A DNA stretch of 64,000 nucleotides, taken from assembly GCA_905479995.1 (NCBI GenBank), contig CAJQON010000018.1, positions 62,001-126,000 on the forward strand, in the 5' to 3' direction. Positions within the stretch are counted from its first letter, which is position 1. Every line of letters starts with the position of its first letter. The translations under genes and the position numbers were made by a program. Positions 54,343 to 64,000 of the stretch are shown here, one piece after another. Source of the stretch: an uncultured Flavobacteriales bacterium. GTDB lineage: Bacteria > Bacteroidota > Bacteroidia > Flavobacteriales_E > Vicingaceae. Under the pieces are notes generated by a model. That model was not told where the DNA came from. It made no database searches and saw only the letters and a program-made list of their open reading frames with translations.

Positions 54343-56238
54343 TTAATTACAGTTTTCACAATAAGTAGACTTTAGGTATTTATCATTTAACAATTGAAAA
54401 TTAATTCCTCCTTGTCCAAAAGGATCAAACAACTTACAAAACCTACTCTTGTTTAAGTTAATGGCGTTTAACATTGTTGTTCTATACGCTTCGCTTTTCG
54501 TGTTATTTGGGTCAACAATGGTAAGGTTTAGGTAATAAAACAACAACTCCTCATCAACATCAATTTTTTTAATGTGTGGTTTTAATACTTTTTGAGCCCA
54601 ATCATATTTTGCATAGCTTGAAAAGTATTTTGCCAACTGTAGGTAGTCTTTATTAGACATTTTAATGTACCGATAGTTTTTGTTGATATAACCTAAAGAA
54701 ACGTCCTTTGCTTTATAGTCTCTTTTAAACATCATATACTCACTATTAATAATGTGATAGTTTAGTGCCAACCGCTTCACCATTTTACTATTAATTCCTT
54801 TTGCAGTTAGCACTTTAATGTCTCTAATTAGTTGATCCGGCTCAATTAACAACTCTCCAAATACCCAAGATTTTAATTGAAGCACACAAATGTTATACTT
54901 TATTTGCTTGTCTTTAGGAAGTAAAGCTTCTAACTCTTTAAAGGCAACAAGTGCGGCATATATGTCGTCTTCGTTTTGCTCAAACTGAAAAGCAGCCTTA
55001 TTTTTTAGAAGTGTTCCGTATTGTATTTCCTTTGGTATTATTGGGTTATTAAGCGCTTCTTCGGGCATTTTTTGATTTCTAATTCTAAAAAATATTTCTT
55101 TCTGCAGTTCAACGGCTCTGTCTATCGATTTGTTTGTTACGGCTTCTTCAAAAAAGGATTGAATGGTGGTGTTTGATTCATTGGCATACCTCGTTTTTTT
55201 CTCTAAGTTTAGCACAATAATGGCCTTGCGGTGGTTTTTTAAAATTGGCTCCATTTTTTTTGCCATTCCTTTTTGGTTTAATTCTTCTTTAATCTCTCTT
55301 TTTGATAGCTCTGTAAGGTAGCCATATCCTGCGCCTTTAGAATCTAATAAAAAATCTACCCAATTTTCAGAGGCAGTAATATCTATCACCATTTCTTGTT
55401 TTTGATAACTCTGTAAGGCATCCACAATACTTTTTGCTCTTTTATTTTGGAGTTTAATGTTTCCTTCTAAAGTCCCTTCAACAGAAGAGTATGCTTTTAC
55501 TGAAATTTTTGCAATGTTGTAATCCGTTAGTTTCAACGAATCGTAAATAGGCTTCATGTCTTCAGGAGAGTATTCTGATTTTCCTTTTTCAAAAGGCACT
55601 ACAAACTTTAATGTTTTACTCAGGGTTTCGTAAGCTCCTCCTTGCTGAGTTTCTGTTCCTTGAGTTTCTGAATCTGAAGGCAATGCCTCTCGATATAGGC
55701 CCATTTCTAATAAGCCCCATCTTGCTTGAGGGATATCAAAAAAGTTGTTGTAATAACACGCATAATTGTTTTTCAAAATTAAAATGTTGGTCTCAAATTC
55801 AGTTCCAACATACTTTTCAGGAAGTTTGGCAACCTTAAAAGCAACCTGGCCGCTTTTATCTACTATAATTTCTTTCTTAAAATCTTTAAAATATACTGGT
55901 TTCAGTAGTTGTCCCATTCTATAGGTAGATTGCGAAAATTTGTTTTCGCTACCACAAGGAAATTGAGTTTTGGTTATAATGTCAACAGCAATACCATCTA
56001 AAGGCTTTTTAAACAATAAGTCAAAATAGTTTTTGTCGGTAATCACAAAATAAATAATTCCTCCTTCTAAATAAAACCCATAGGTTACTTCTGGAGGTAA
56101 GTTTCCTATAACAGACAAACAATCTCCACACTTTTGTTGCAATGTAGAAGCGTTTGTTTCTTTTATATCGTATTGAGCATTTGTTTCTGAACTCAAAAAC
56201 AAAATAAAAGACAATAGAAGTAGTAGTAGTCGATGCAT
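54343..56238 (-). CDS. exported protein with an OmpA-like domain and helical repeats
   Basis: 631 residues. Signal peptide 1-21 (cleavage near SSETNA). The N-terminal ~200 residues carry a C-x2-C pair (KCGDC). About 210-280 is an OmpA-like segment: LKFVVPFEKGKSEYSPED, then AYSSVEGTLEGNIKLQNKRAKSIVDALQ, the layout of peptidoglycan-binding OmpA domains though diverged. The C-terminal half is helical and possibly TPR-like (YAALVAFKELEALLPKD, LAKYFSSYAKYDWAQKVL). It ends with a second C-x2-C (YCENC). Envelope protein; exact role unknown. Confidence 0.75.
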   Translation of the reverse strand: MHRLLLLLLSFILFLSSETNAQYDIKETNASTLQQKCGDCLSVIGNLPPEVTYGFYLEGGIIYFVITDKNYFDLLFKKPLDGIAVDIITKTQFPCGSENKFSQSTYRMGQLLKPVYFKDFKKEIIVDKSGQVAFKVAKLPEKYVGTEFETNILILKNNYACYYNNFFDIPQARWGLLEMGLYREALPSDSETQGTETQQGGAYETLSKTLKFVVPFEKGKSEYSPEDMKPIYDSLKLTDYNIAKISVKAYSSVEGTLEGNIKLQNKRAKSIVDALQSYQKQEMVIDITASENWVDFLLDSKGAGYGYLTELSKREIKEELNQKGMAKKMEPILKNHRKAIIVLNLEKKTRYANESNTTIQSFFEEAVTNKSIDRAVELQKEIFFRIRNQKMPEEALNNPIIPKEIQYGTLLKNKAAFQFEQNEDDIYAALVAFKELEALLPKDKQIKYNICVLQLKSWVFGELLIEPDQLIRDIKVLTAKGINSKMVKRLALNYHIINSEYMMFKRDYKAKDVSLGYINKNYRYIKMSNKDYLQLAKYFSSYAKYDWAQKVLKPHIKKIDVDEELLFYYLNLTIVDPNNTKSEAYRTTMLNAINLNKSRFCKLFDPFGQGGINFQLLNDKYLKSTYCENCN

Positions 56239-56543
56239 AAGTTTATTTCACTAAGCGCGTTATTCTATGCTTAGTTTTATTGGACTAATTTACCCAATAA
56301 ATCAAACACAGCCCTTTATTCTTGTAAATTTTCTGTTAATTTAAGTTCTACTCTATTTCCTGTTGAAGTCTCTTTTTAATTTTCTCAAAAAAATTGAACG
56401 AAAAACAATTAAGACAAGCCCTTTAAACATAATATTATTTAGGGCTTAAAAGTTCTTTTATTTTGCCAGAGCCACTCTTGGAAACAATCCTCTTTTTTAT
56501 CTTCATAAAATTCTCCTACTTTTAGAATCCTAAAGCAAACAGC
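56239..56543. other. 305-bp divergent intergenic region between the OmpA-like gene and acs
   Basis: AT-rich, no coding frame, no strong hairpin. A near-consensus TACTTTTA at 56517-56524 lies 19 bases before the acs start and may be its -7 element. No clear element is seen for the minus-strand gene. Confidence 0.4.
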
Positions 56544-58436
56544 ATGTCATTAAAAATAAATTCTTTTCAAGATTATCAGAAAAAATATAAGCAAAGCGTT
56601 GAGCAGCCCGAACAATTTTGGGAGGAAATTGCCAATACTTTTACTTGGAAAAAAAAGTGGGACAAAGCGCTTGATTGGAATTTTGAAAAGCCAGCTGTAA
56701 AATGGTTTGAAGGAGGAAAATTAAACATTACTGAAAATTGTTTAGACCGTCATTTAGAAACGCGAGGCAATCAAACAGCAATTTTGTGGGAGCCAAATAA
56801 TCCAAAAGACGAAACCATTAAATTAACCTATACTCAATTGCACCAAAAAGTGTGCGAGTTTGCCAATGTGCTTAAAAACAATGGGGCAAAAAAAGGAGAT
56901 CGAATTTGTTTGTACATGCCCATGGTTCCGGAGTTAGCTATTGCTGTTTTGGCTTGTGCCAGAATTGGAGCAATTCATTCTGTTGTTTTTGCGGGTTTTT
57001 CAGCAAAAGCCTTGGCCGACAGAATTAATGATGCCACCTGCAACATTGTATTGTGTTCAGATGAAGCTTATCGTGGAGCAAAAATTATTCCTATAAAAAA
57101 GGTTGTGGACGAAGCGTTAAACAATACGCCTAGTATTAAAAAAAGCATTGTTTTAAAAAGAACTGGAGCAATTGTTAATATGCAATCTGAAAGGGATGTT
57201 TGGTGGCATGAAGAATTAACAAAAGTAGGGCCTGCATGCGAAGCAGAGGAAATGGATGCGGAAGATGAATTGTTCGTTTTATACACTTCTGGGTCAACCG
57301 GACAACCAAAAGGAGTTGTGCATACAACTGGCGGCTATATGGTTTATACCAATTACAGCTTTCAAAATGTATTTCAATACAATGAAGGCGATGTGTATTG
57401 GTGTACTGCCGACATTGGTTGGATAACTGGTCATTCTTATATTGTTTATGGCCCCCTTTTGGCAGGAGCAACAACCGTAATGTTTGAGGGCGTTCCAACA
57501 TGGCCAGATGCTGGTCGCTTTTGGGAAATTGTAGACAAACATCAGGTTAATATTTTTTATACTGCTCCAACAGCAATAAGGGCTTTGCAAGCCTGCGACA
57601 TAAATTTTGTAAATAAATATAAGTTAAGTTCGTTAAAGGTGTTAGGGAGTGTTGGGGAGCCCATTAACGAAGAGGCTTGGGAATGGTACCATAAGTATAT
57701 TGGAAAAGGAATTTGCCCAATTGTAGATACTTGGTGGCAAACCGAAACAGGTGGAATTATGATCTCGCCAATTGCTGGTCTTACTCCTTTAAAGCCAACT
57801 TTTGCTACCTATCCTTTACCAGGAATACAGCCTTGCTTAGTTGATGCTGAAGGAAACGAAATTGAAGGGAATAATGTTGAGGGAAACCTGTGTATTAAGT
57901 TTCCTTGGCCATCTATTTTAAGAACAACTTATGGCGACCATAACCGCTGTAAAGAAGTGTACTTTTCTACTTATCCTGGTAAATATTTTACTGGCGATGG
58001 TTGTAAACGAGATGAAAATGGAATGTATCGAATTACTGGTAGGGTTGATGATGTAATTAATGTTTCGGGACATAGAATAGGAACAGCAGAGGTAGAAGAT
58101 GCACTAAATACACACCCTGCGGTAGTTGAATCGGCAGTTGTTGGCTTTCATCACGCCATTAAAGGCCAGGGTATTTATGCATATACTATTTGTTCCGGAA
58201 ATATTGATGAAGCTATTCTCAAAAAAGAACTGTTGGCACAAATTACGCAAGAAATTGGGCCTATTGCCAAGCCCGACAAAATTCAAGTAGTAAATGGATT
58301 ACCTAAAACAAGGTCTGGCAAAATTATGCGTAGAATTTTACGAAAAATAGCGGAAGGAGATACCTCAAGTCTTGGCGATACATCAACCTTATTAGATCCT
58401 GCTGTTGTAGAAGAAATTAAGCGTGGGGCTTTGTAG
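56544..58436 (+). CDS. acs: acetyl-CoA synthetase (acetate--CoA ligase)
   Basis: 630 residues. Makes acetyl-CoA from acetate, ATP and CoA through acetyl-AMP. ANL-superfamily motifs: P-loop YTSGSTGQPKG, the YWCTADIGWITGHSYIVYGPL region that shapes the acetate pocket, VDTWWQTETGG (with the W that limits the acyl pocket to acetyl), DGCKRDENGMYRITGRVDDVINVSGHRIG, and the C-terminal KTRSGKIMRRILRKI with K593, the lysine whose acetylation controls the family. Full length and monocistronic. Confidence 0.96.
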   Translation: MSLKINSFQDYQKKYKQSVEQPEQFWEEIANTFTWKKKWDKALDWNFEKPAVKWFEGGKLNITENCLDRHLETRGNQTAILWEPNNPKDETIKLTYTQLHQKVCEFANVLKNNGAKKGDRICLYMPMVPELAIAVLACARIGAIHSVVFAGFSAKALADRINDATCNIVLCSDEAYRGAKIIPIKKVVDEALNNTPSIKKSIVLKRTGAIVNMQSERDVWWHEELTKVGPACEAEEMDAEDELFVLYTSGSTGQPKGVVHTTGGYMVYTNYSFQNVFQYNEGDVYWCTADIGWITGHSYIVYGPLLAGATTVMFEGVPTWPDAGRFWEIVDKHQVNIFYTAPTAIRALQACDINFVNKYKLSSLKVLGSVGEPINEEAWEWYHKYIGKGICPIVDTWWQTETGGIMISPIAGLTPLKPTFATYPLPGIQPCLVDAEGNEIEGNNVEGNLCIKFPWPSILRTTYGDHNRCKEVYFSTYPGKYFTGDGCKRDENGMYRITGRVDDVINVSGHRIGTAEVEDALNTHPAVVESAVVGFHHAIKGQGIYAYTICSGNIDEAILKKELLAQITQEIGPIAKPDKIQVVNGLPKTRSGKIMRRILRKIAEGDTSSLGDTSTLLDPAVVEEIKRGAL

Positions 58437-58596
58437 TTTTTCCCTTGTGTTTAAGCTTATTTCTTATGCCGGAATTACTAAAGCTGTTTAGTTAAAAAGC
58501 GACATTTCTCTGTTTTGTGCCATAAAATTGGTTTTTGTGCAAGTTTTATGCAGTCTTGTTTTCTAAAAAATGCTTTCTAAACTAAAAAAGAACCTT

Positions 58597-58604
58597 TAAT
58601 TTTG
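58597..58604 (+). promoter_or_regulatory. -7 element for the lipoprotein at 58622
   Basis: TAATTTTG, exact TAnnTTTG match, 17 bases before the ATG. No TTG at the -33 distance. Confidence 0.35.
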
Positions 58605-58621
58605 ACTAAAATAAATTGATT

Positions 58622-59137
58622 ATGAAATTTTATTCCTACAGACTAAACCGCCAAACGACTACAGTAGTGTTGCTTTTGTCAATAGTAGCCTTGCTTTCTT
58701 GTAATAATGATGTTCCGGTAACTGACAAAACAACACCAACTGTTTTAACTACAATTGACTCAACTACAATTGGCTCAAAGACTATTCAACCCGAAGAGGT
58801 TGAAAGCAGGTATCATTTCGACCAGGATTGGGAAATATTTAAAACTGCAGTATTGACTAAAGATATAAAGGGAGTGGCGGCTTTTGCGGGTTCTGATGAG
58901 ATAGATTCTGAAGCTTTATTACAATCTTTATCAGATCCTGACATTCTTAAAAAGCTTGAATCGACTACTTATAGTGAATTAACCAGTGAAACTCAAGGAG
59001 AGTTCATTTATTTAGTTTTTTCAGCAGAAATTTCTGGATCTGATGGTGATGGAAATGAATATGAAAGTGGAATTTACCTCTATTTCTCTCAAGGAGAAAC
59101 TAGCTTGATACTAGATTATTACCTTGCCGCAGGTTAA
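58622..59137 (+). CDS. small predicted lipoprotein of unknown function
   Basis: 171 residues from the ATG at 58622; a TTG two codons upstream is less likely. Signal peptide with lipobox VALLSC. Then a linker rich in T (TTPTVLTTIDSTTIG) and a compact domain of about 110 residues: HFDQDWEIFKTAVLTKDIKGVAAFAGSDEIDSEALLQSLSDPDI, with final strands GEFIYLVFSAEISG and SGIYLYFSQGETSLILDYYLAAG. No catalytic motif seen. It is convergent with the agmatinase-like gene. Confidence 0.72.
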   Translation: MKFYSYRLNRQTTTVVLLLSIVALLSCNNDVPVTDKTTPTVLTTIDSTTIGSKTIQPEEVESRYHFDQDWEIFKTAVLTKDIKGVAAFAGSDEIDSEALLQSLSDPDILKKLESTTYSELTSETQGEFIYLVFSAEISGSDGDGNEYESGIYLYFSQGETSLILDYYLAAG

Positions 59138-59146
59138 ACAATCCAT

Positions 59147-60166
59147 TTATAAACTATATACAGCCTTTGTTATTAATGTGGTTAGTACATAAAGAATTCT
59201 TGCACCAACATTCGCGTCCCAATCATTATTACCTACTTCGCATAAATCTGCACCAATAATTTGACACCCATTTTCTACCACTTTATTCAATAAATAAGCC
59301 GCTTGTTCATATTCTAATCCTCCCGGAACAGGTGTTCCCGTGTTTGGACATAAGCTTGGTTTTAGTCCGTCTATATCAAAACTAACATATACCTTTTTTG
59401 GCAATTCCCTTATTACCTTATCACATTGTTCTTGCCATGTTTTTCCACTATATTGAGCCGATTTTAAATCCCAATCAAAAAAGGTTTTTACTCGGCCATT
59501 GGAGCCATTTATAATAGCTATCTCATCTGGACAAACATCTCTTACGCCAACTTGCACCAGTTTGCTAATTTGGGTGCATTTAAGCGCGTTAAACATAATT
59601 GATGCGTGTGATGTTTCAAAGCCTTCGTAACGGTCTCTTAAATCTGCATGTGCATCTATTTGAAGAATTCCAAAATTAGTATATTTTTCAGCAATAGCCT
59701 GTATGTTTCCCAACGCAACGCCATGGTCTCCGCCAAGAAGAAGTGGTATCTTTTTTTTATTTAATACTGCTGTACTTAGCTGCTTTATAGAGACTGCTTG
59801 TTGTTTACTATGTTTATTAACTTGTTCAAGTATTTTGCAATCGTCTTTGTTTAGGCCTTCTCCCCTCTCTTGCTTTTTAATAACTTTAGAAGCAAGAGTT
59901 CCTATTACTTTATTCTCATCTTTAGCATTATAATCTATTGACAATAAATACAATTTCTGTTCCCAGGCTTCTTCTAAATAAGGACTATAAAAGTCGAGCT
60001 GAGTAGATGCTTCTAAAATCTTTTCTGGAGCATTGGCCGTTCCTTTTTTATAAGAGCATGTAATGTCTGAGCAAACTGGAATTATAACTATTTCAGCTTC
60101 TTCTTCTGAACATGAAAATCCAAAAATGTTTCCATTCTTAATTCCAACCTCATTTGGATTAAACAT
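59147..60166 (-). CDS. speB: agmatinase/arginase-family ureohydrolase
   Basis: 339 residues, longer than usual agmatinases (~300) because of a ~60-residue charged helical insert near residues 80-140 ([15 protein letters not shown]). The binuclear Mn site is complete: H in [14 protein letters not shown]-x-H-x-D in [14 protein letters not shown] and D-x-D in [24 protein letters not shown]. It most likely splits agmatine into putrescine and urea. The GLKP loop replaces the more usual 'CLDP'. It overlaps the downstream end of the SpeD-SpeE gene by eight bases, placing it in a polyamine operon. Confidence 0.82.
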   Translation of the reverse strand: MFNPNEVGIKNGNIFGFSCSEEEAEIVIIPVCSDITCSYKKGTANAPEKILEASTQLDFYSPYLEEAWEQKLYLLSIDYNAKDENKVIGTLASKVIKKQERGEGLNKDDCKILEQVNKHSKQQAVSIKQLSTAVLNKKKIPLLLGGDHGVALGNIQAIAEKYTNFGILQIDAHADLRDRYEGFETSHASIMFNALKCTQISKLVQVGVRDVCPDEIAIINGSNGRVKTFFDWDLKSAQYSGKTWQEQCDKVIRELPKKVYVSFDIDGLKPSLCPNTGTPVPGGLEYEQAAYLLNKVVENGCQIIGADLCEVGNNDWDANVGARILYVLTTLITKAVYSL

Positions 60167-61454
60167 ATTCTTTTTTTGCTAAAAGTTTGGTAACAAAATT
60201 GGGCAACGCAAATGCCGCTTTGTGGATGTGAATGTTGTAATAATTTAATTCATTTTGGTTGGTAAAATTTGCAATCAACTCCTCATCTAATCCGCTAGAA
60301 ACATTTACATTTCCTTTAGTCGCAATTTGAAAGCTCCACATTCCTGTAGGATAAGTTGGCACATAAAACAATAGCGTTTTTACTTTGTTTTCTCCAAATT
60401 CATTGGCTAAACAGTGGTTTAGTTCAACAAAAACTTTGCTGTTAAACATTGGCGATTCGCCTTGTGCTACCAATATTCCGTTTGGATTTAAAGCGTTGTA
60501 ACAGTTTTTATAAAATTCCTTGGTAAACAGTCCTTCTGCTGGTCCAACAGGATCTGATCCATCTACAATTATTAAGTCATATTCGTTAGGTTGTGCATTG
60601 GCCATAAACTGAATGCCATCTTCAATTTTTAACGTTAGTTTTGGGTGTCCAAATTGTGATGAAATGGATGGCAAGAACTCTTTACAGGCGTTTACAACTT
60701 CTTCGTCTATTTCTACCATAGTAACCTCCTCAACACTTTTGTGCTTCAACACTTCACGAATGGTTCCTCCATCTCCACCACCAATTACCAATACTTTTTT
60801 TACTGCTTTGTGTGCTAATATTGCTGGATGAGCAATCATTTCGTGGTAATGCATTTCATCTTTTTCAGTACACATCACCATGTTATCTAGTGCCAGCATT
60901 TTGCCATAAGCTGTTGTTTCTAATATTGACACTTTTTGATAAGGAGATTGTTTTTTGTGCAATACTTCTCCGGTATATCTTAATGAAACTGCCTGATGAT
61001 CGTCTTTGTCTGTAAACCAAACGTTTCGTGTAAACTTTTCTGGATTATTTCTTTCTTCAGATTGAGCACGCATTGAAGACAAATCAAAATCTATCCGCTC
61101 TAATTGATCTAACGACCCTCTCCTCATTTCAAGAGCAGAATAGTTTTGAGCACCAAATACTTCTTTTAAAAAATCGAAAGATACCCAAGGATTTACTGAA
61201 TCTCCACAGGTAAATAAATCAACTGCGGCATACTGGTATTCTGGCCAGGTATGTATGGCTAAATGACTTTCTTGTATCACTACAACTCCAGAAACTCCGT
61301 AGGGTGAAAAATGATGAAAGGTTGAATTTATTACAGTGGCTCCAGCTTTTTCTGCGGCATTTACCATACCTGATTCAGTAGTAGAAACATCGTTTAATTT
61401 TTCGGATGAACATCCAAAAAATTCAACTAAAATATGACGTCCTAATGCACTCAT
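60159..61454 (-). CDS. fused S-adenosylmethionine decarboxylase-spermidine synthase (SpeD-SpeE)
   Basis: 431 residues. Residues 1-~130 are a class 1 AdoMet decarboxylase: the self-cleavage site is E62-S63-H64 ([12 protein letters not shown]), which creates the pyruvoyl group at S63, and C83 lies in LFTCGD. Residues ~140-431 are an aminopropyltransferase: [18 protein letters not shown] at ~221-238, MVEIDEEVV, the catalytic D298 in [14 protein letters not shown] and [10 protein letters not shown]. One chain thus makes decarboxylated AdoMet and transfers its propylamine to putrescine, giving spermidine. Gene order with the agmatinase-like gene gives agmatine to spermidine. The arginine decarboxylase is not in the window. 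Confidence 0.94.
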   Translation of the reverse strand: MSALGRHILVEFFGCSSEKLNDVSTTESGMVNAAEKAGATVINSTFHHFSPYGVSGVVVIQESHLAIHTWPEYQYAAVDLFTCGDSVNPWVSFDFLKEVFGAQNYSALEMRRGSLDQLERIDFDLSSMRAQSEERNNPEKFTRNVWFTDKDDHQAVSLRYTGEVLHKKQSPYQKVSILETTAYGKMLALDNMVMCTEKDEMHYHEMIAHPAILAHKAVKKVLVIGGGDGGTIREVLKHKSVEEVTMVEIDEEVVNACKEFLPSISSQFGHPKLTLKIEDGIQFMANAQPNEYDLIIVDGSDPVGPAEGLFTKEFYKNCYNALNPNGILVAQGESPMFNSKVFVELNHCLANEFGENKVKTLLFYVPTYPTGMWSFQIATKGNVNVSSGLDEELIANFTNQNELNYYNIHIHKAAFALPNFVTKLLAKKEYV

Positions 61455-61464
61455 TTTTTTCTAC

Positions 61465-61501
61465 AAAAAAGAGGCAGCCTTGTGGTCTGCCTCATTATTT
61501 T
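61465..61501 (-). terminator. Rho-independent terminator after the LytTR response regulator gene
   Basis: GAGGCAG (61471-61477) pairs with CTGCCTC (61487-61493) over a nine-base loop; on the minus strand it is followed by six T. It lies between the response regulator and the SpeD-SpeE gene. Confidence 0.85.
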
Positions 61502-61519
61502 TTTATCTTTTTAATGTTC

Positions 61520-62272
61520 TTAAAAAAGGTTTATTCTTTTAAACAACTCCTCTTTGTATGATCCTCCAATTGGCAATAGTTTTTTACCTCCTTCAATAAC
61601 AAGGTTTGGTTGTTCTATTGTTATAATTTTATCTAGTCTTACAATGTAAGATCGGTGAACTCTCTGAAATTCTTTAGCGGGTAACTTTTTTTGAATATCC
61701 TTCATGGTAGAATGAATGGTATATTTTGCCGCAATAGTATTTATAACCACATAATCTTTTAGGGCTTCAACAAAAAGAATGTCAGCTGAATTTACTTTTA
61801 CTAATTTAGAATTTGATTTTACAAAAATTACACCTTCATCATCCTTGTTTTCAACAAGTGCATATAAAAAATCTCTTTCTTTTATTACTTCTCTTTCTTT
61901 GGTGTGTTTGTAAAGAGCCATTTCTATAGATGTGTGTAAATCTATTTCTTTAAAAGGCTTAATAATATAACCGTAAGGTTCTGTTACTTTTGCTTTTGCT
62001 AAGGTGTTTTCATCAGCATAAGCAGTAAGGTAAATTACTGGAATTTTAATGTTTTCTTTAATCTTTTCAGCAGCTTCTATTCCGCTCATATCACCTTTTA
62101 GCATAATGTCCATTAATACTAAATCTGGCTTATGTTTCATAGCTAATTCAATGGCTTTTTCTCCTGTAGCTGCAGCTCCTACAATATTGTAACCTAACTT
62201 TTTTAAGCTTTGTTGTATGTCTTTTGATACGATAGCTTCATCTTCTACTACGAGAATGTTATTTTTCGACAT
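61520..62272 (-). CDS. LytTR-type DNA-binding response regulator
   Basis: 250 residues. Receiver domain 1-120 with D11/E10, the phospho-acceptor D55 ([10 protein letters not shown]), T in IYLTAYAD and K in [10 protein letters not shown] linker follows, then the LytTR domain ~150-250: [39 protein letters not shown] and the last strand [13 protein letters not shown]. Such regulators bind DNA with the beta-type LytTR domain. The gene begins inside the end of the kinase gene (14-bp overlap), so the two form a two-component pair. Confidence 0.93.
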   Translation of the reverse strand: MSKNNILVVEDEAIVSKDIQQSLKKLGYNIVGAAATGEKAIELAMKHKPDLVLMDIMLKGDMSGIEAAEKIKENIKIPVIYLTAYADENTLAKAKVTEPYGYIIKPFKEIDLHTSIEMALYKHTKEREVIKERDFLYALVENKDDEGVIFVKSNSKLVKVNSADILFVEALKDYVVINTIAAKYTIHSTMKDIQKKLPAKEFQRVHRSYIVRLDKIITIEQPNLVIEGGKKLLPIGGSYKEELFKRINLF

Positions 62273-64000
62273 TTTGTTCTTTTTTAAAAATTAGTGTGTA
62301 TTCCGTCCCTGCCACATTCTCCAATTTTATTGTCCCTCCAATTTGTTCTACAAGTGTCATTACCAATTGTAATCCCAAAGTATCAGTTTCTTTATAATTA
62401 ATGGTTGATGGCATTCCTACTCCATCATCTTTAACCATTAAATGCAAATATTCATTCTTTTCAAATAATTCTATCGTTATGGTACCCTTTTTTTTATCGG
62501 GAAACCCATATTTTAAAGCATTTGATACCAATTCATTTATCAATAACCCACATGGTATCGATTGGTCAAGGTTTAAAGATACGTTTTCTACCTGTAATTC
62601 CAATTTTACAAAGTTATCAAAAACACCGTAAGAATGCACTAAGTTTTTAGATAAACTTATTACATATTCTGAAAAATTTATTTGTGAAAAGTCATTTGAC
62701 TGATAAAGACTCTCATGAATAAATGACATGGATTTTATTCTGTTTTGACTTTCTCTTAAAATGTTTAGGATGCTTTCTTCTTTTACATAAGAAGATTGTA
62801 GATTTAAAATACTTGATATTACTTGTAAATTATTTTTTACTCTATGGTGTACTTCTTTTAATAAAACTTCTTTTTCTTTTAATGAATCTGCAAGTCTTTC
62901 TGTTGCTATTTTTTGTTCGGTTATATCTCTAGATACACCCATTGATCCAATATGATTTCCTTGTTGATCATATAAAACTGAAGCTGATAAAAATGAAGTA
63001 AATATTTCTCCATTTTTTCTTTTATTCTTTACTTCTCCAATAAAAATTCCTTTGTTTTTTAACTCTTTTCCTACGGTATAAAAATCAGCTCTATTAGCAT
63101 ATAATGCCTGTGCTTTTATTTTTTTTAATTCTTCGTTATCATATCCAAATATTTCTAATCCTGATTTATTAAATTCTATGATATTTCCTTTAACATCAGA
63201 TGCACAAATAATATCTATAGAACTTTCTATTATACTTTTTGTATACTTTTGGTTTTCAATAAGTTTGTATTCAATATTTTTTCTTTCTTCAATTTCTTTT
63301 TGTAATTTTTTATTGGATTTTTCAGCAGCTAAAGCTTTAATTTTTTCATTTTCTAATTCTTCTTTTCTAACCTCTTCAGTAATTTCTATTAATGTTCCTT
63401 CTACCCTTATTCCTTTTTTTGTAACATTTGTTAATATCCAAAGTTCTGTTCCATCCTTTTTTTTGTGCTTTATTTTATAGTTGGTTAGTTTTTTATTTTG
63501 CTCTAAATCTTTTAAATATAATTGTCTTGATTTTTTAGTAAAATAAAGTACTTCAGCATCTTTTCCTATTAATTGAACTCTAGATGTATAACCAAATATT
63601 TTAGCAAAAGAATTATTACATTCTATTATTTTTCCCTTTTCTGTTATAAAAACTCCAGCTAAATTTTGAGTAAATATATTCCTGTATTTTTCTTCGTTTT
63701 CTTTAAGGTGTAATTCTATCTTTTTATTTTTAGTTACATCTCTTAAAACAGTTGTGGTTTCTGTAATATCACCTTTTTTATTATAAGTTGTATGTACAGT
63801 TTCTTCTAACCATAAATACTCTTTACTCCCTTTTGGTTTGAATCTAAATTCTGTTTTGAGCTGTTTTTTTTTCTTTTTATACAATCCCTCTTCTATATGA
63901 TTATTAATCATTTTAGCATCATCAGAATGTATTCTTCTAGCCAGCTTACCTGATATTCCTTCTTTATTAAATTCTTCTTTTGTTAATCCAGTTAGTTTAG
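62259..64000 (-). CDS. PAS-domain sensor histidine kinase (HisKA_2 type), N-terminus outside the window
   Basis: The frame is open from the stop at 62259 to the window end at 64000; an internal ATG at 63911 is not the start, because the 29 codons before it ([23 protein letters not shown]) continue a PAS domain. At least three PAS/PAC segments are visible ([41 protein letters not shown] and the [14 protein letters not shown] junction). The C-terminus has HisKA_2 ([20 protein letters not shown]) and an HATPase_c ([36 protein letters not shown]). No membrane helix in this part. Pairs with the overlapping response regulator gene. Confidence 0.9.
   Translation of the reverse strand, partial: KLTGLTKEEFNKEGISGKLARRIHSDDAKMINNHIEEGLYKKKKKQLKTEFRFKPKGSKEYLWLEETVHTTYNKKGDITETTTVLRDVTKNKKIELHLKENEEKYRNIFTQNLAGVFITEKGKIIECNNSFAKIFGYTSRVQLIGKDAEVLYFTKKSRQLYLKDLEQNKKLTNYKIKHKKKDGTELWILTNVTKKGIRVEGTLIEITEEVRKEELENEKIKALAAEKSNKKLQKEIEERKNIEYKLIENQKYTKSIIESSIDIICASDVKGNIIEFNKSGLEIFGYDNEELKKIKAQALYANRADFYTVGKELKNKGIFIGEVKNKRKNGEIFTSFLSASVLYDQQGNHIGSMGVSRDITEQKIATERLADSLKEKEVLLKEVHHRVKNNLQVISSILNLQSSYVKEESILNILRESQNRIKSMSFIHESLYQSNDFSQINFSEYVISLSKNLVHSYGVFDNFVKLELQVENVSLNLDQSIPCGLLINELVSNALKYGFPDKKKGTITIELFEKNEYLHLMVKDDGVGMPSTINYKETDTLGLQLVMTLVEQIGGTIKLENVAGTEYTLIFKKEQNVEK

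Noticed and set aside
63909-63911. ATG taken as the start of the PAS kinase
   Set aside because: The frame stays open to the window edge and the upstream codons continue a PAS domain.
1-64000. CRISPR arrays, insertion sequences, integrases, prophage or defence genes
   Set aside because: No short spaced repeats, transposase motifs, terminal inverted repeats or defence-type protein families were recognised; the 12-14 kb repeats are protein-domain repeats inside one gene.

Overview
The window is AT-rich chromosomal DNA from a bacterium of the phylum Bacteroidota, most likely a marine-type Flavobacteriales. The evidence is type IX secretion (T9SS) C-terminal sorting domains at three loci, a PorP/SprF protein, DUF4837, DUF2480 and DUF3109 family genes, TAnnTTTG-type promoter elements, weak or absent Shine-Dalgarno sequences and many lipoproteins. 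Genus and species cannot be decided from the sequence. Almost all of it is ordinary core genome. I see no insertion sequence, prophage, integrase, CRISPR array, toxin-antitoxin pair, rRNA operon or recognisable defence island.

Layout. 1-1.4 kb: tail of a T9SS surface protein, a small lipoprotein and a YceI-like protein. 1.4-4.4 kb: a membrane-anchored AraC regulator, tRNA-Cys, threonine aldolase and a DUF3109 protein. 4.7-8.1 kb: class Ia ribonucleotide reductase nrdB-nrdA of the eukaryote-like type. 8.3-10.8 kb: EthD-like protein, DUF2480 protein, ALDH7-type aldehyde dehydrogenase. 10.9-15.5 kb: a T9SS locus with a small exported protein, a PKD-like repeat adhesin split by one in-frame TGA, and its PorP/SprF partner. 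15.6-24.8 kb: TlpA-like lipoprotein; tatA-gatA-LysM transglycosylase-DUF4837 on the minus strand; CPBP protease divergent from dusB; a LolC/E-like permease and rbfA. 25-32 kb: T9SS cargo protein, hflX, a small membrane protein and two amidohydrolase-family genes. 32-38.5 kb: S9 peptidase, glycyl-tRNA synthetase, OmpA-family protein, purD. 38.6-42.3 kb: a 593-residue cysteine-containing protein of unknown function and an oligopeptide-binding lipoprotein without transporter genes. 42.4-48.3 kb: a tight six-gene operon (RND exporter, rfbA-like, epimerase, polyprenyl synthase, 2Fe-2S protein, unknown). 48.3-54.3 kb: EamA transporter, lipoprotein, DUF502, Lrp regulator, cyclase, hemW-like, sensor kinase. 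54.3-61.5 kb: OmpA-like protein, acetyl-CoA synthetase, lipoprotein, agmatinase-like enzyme and a fused SpeD-SpeE. 61.5-64 kb: LytTR response regulator and a PAS kinase that runs off the end.

How the genes work together. Clear functional sets are dNTP synthesis (nrdBA), polyamine synthesis (agmatinase-like plus SpeD-SpeE, with the arginine decarboxylase presumably elsewhere), a T9SS adhesin with its PorP/SprF anchor, and envelope/isoprenoid/sugar-nucleotide functions in the 42-48 kb operon. The most interesting points are the in-frame stop inside an otherwise intact adhesin gene, several genes whose start codon lies 4-5 bases after a TAnnTTTG element (predicting leaderless mRNAs), several forced TTG starts, amidohydrolase domains without their metal-binding HxH motif, a kinase with a duplicated sensor module, and the conserved-looking 593-residue protein. 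I did not find a convincing previously undescribed multi-gene system.
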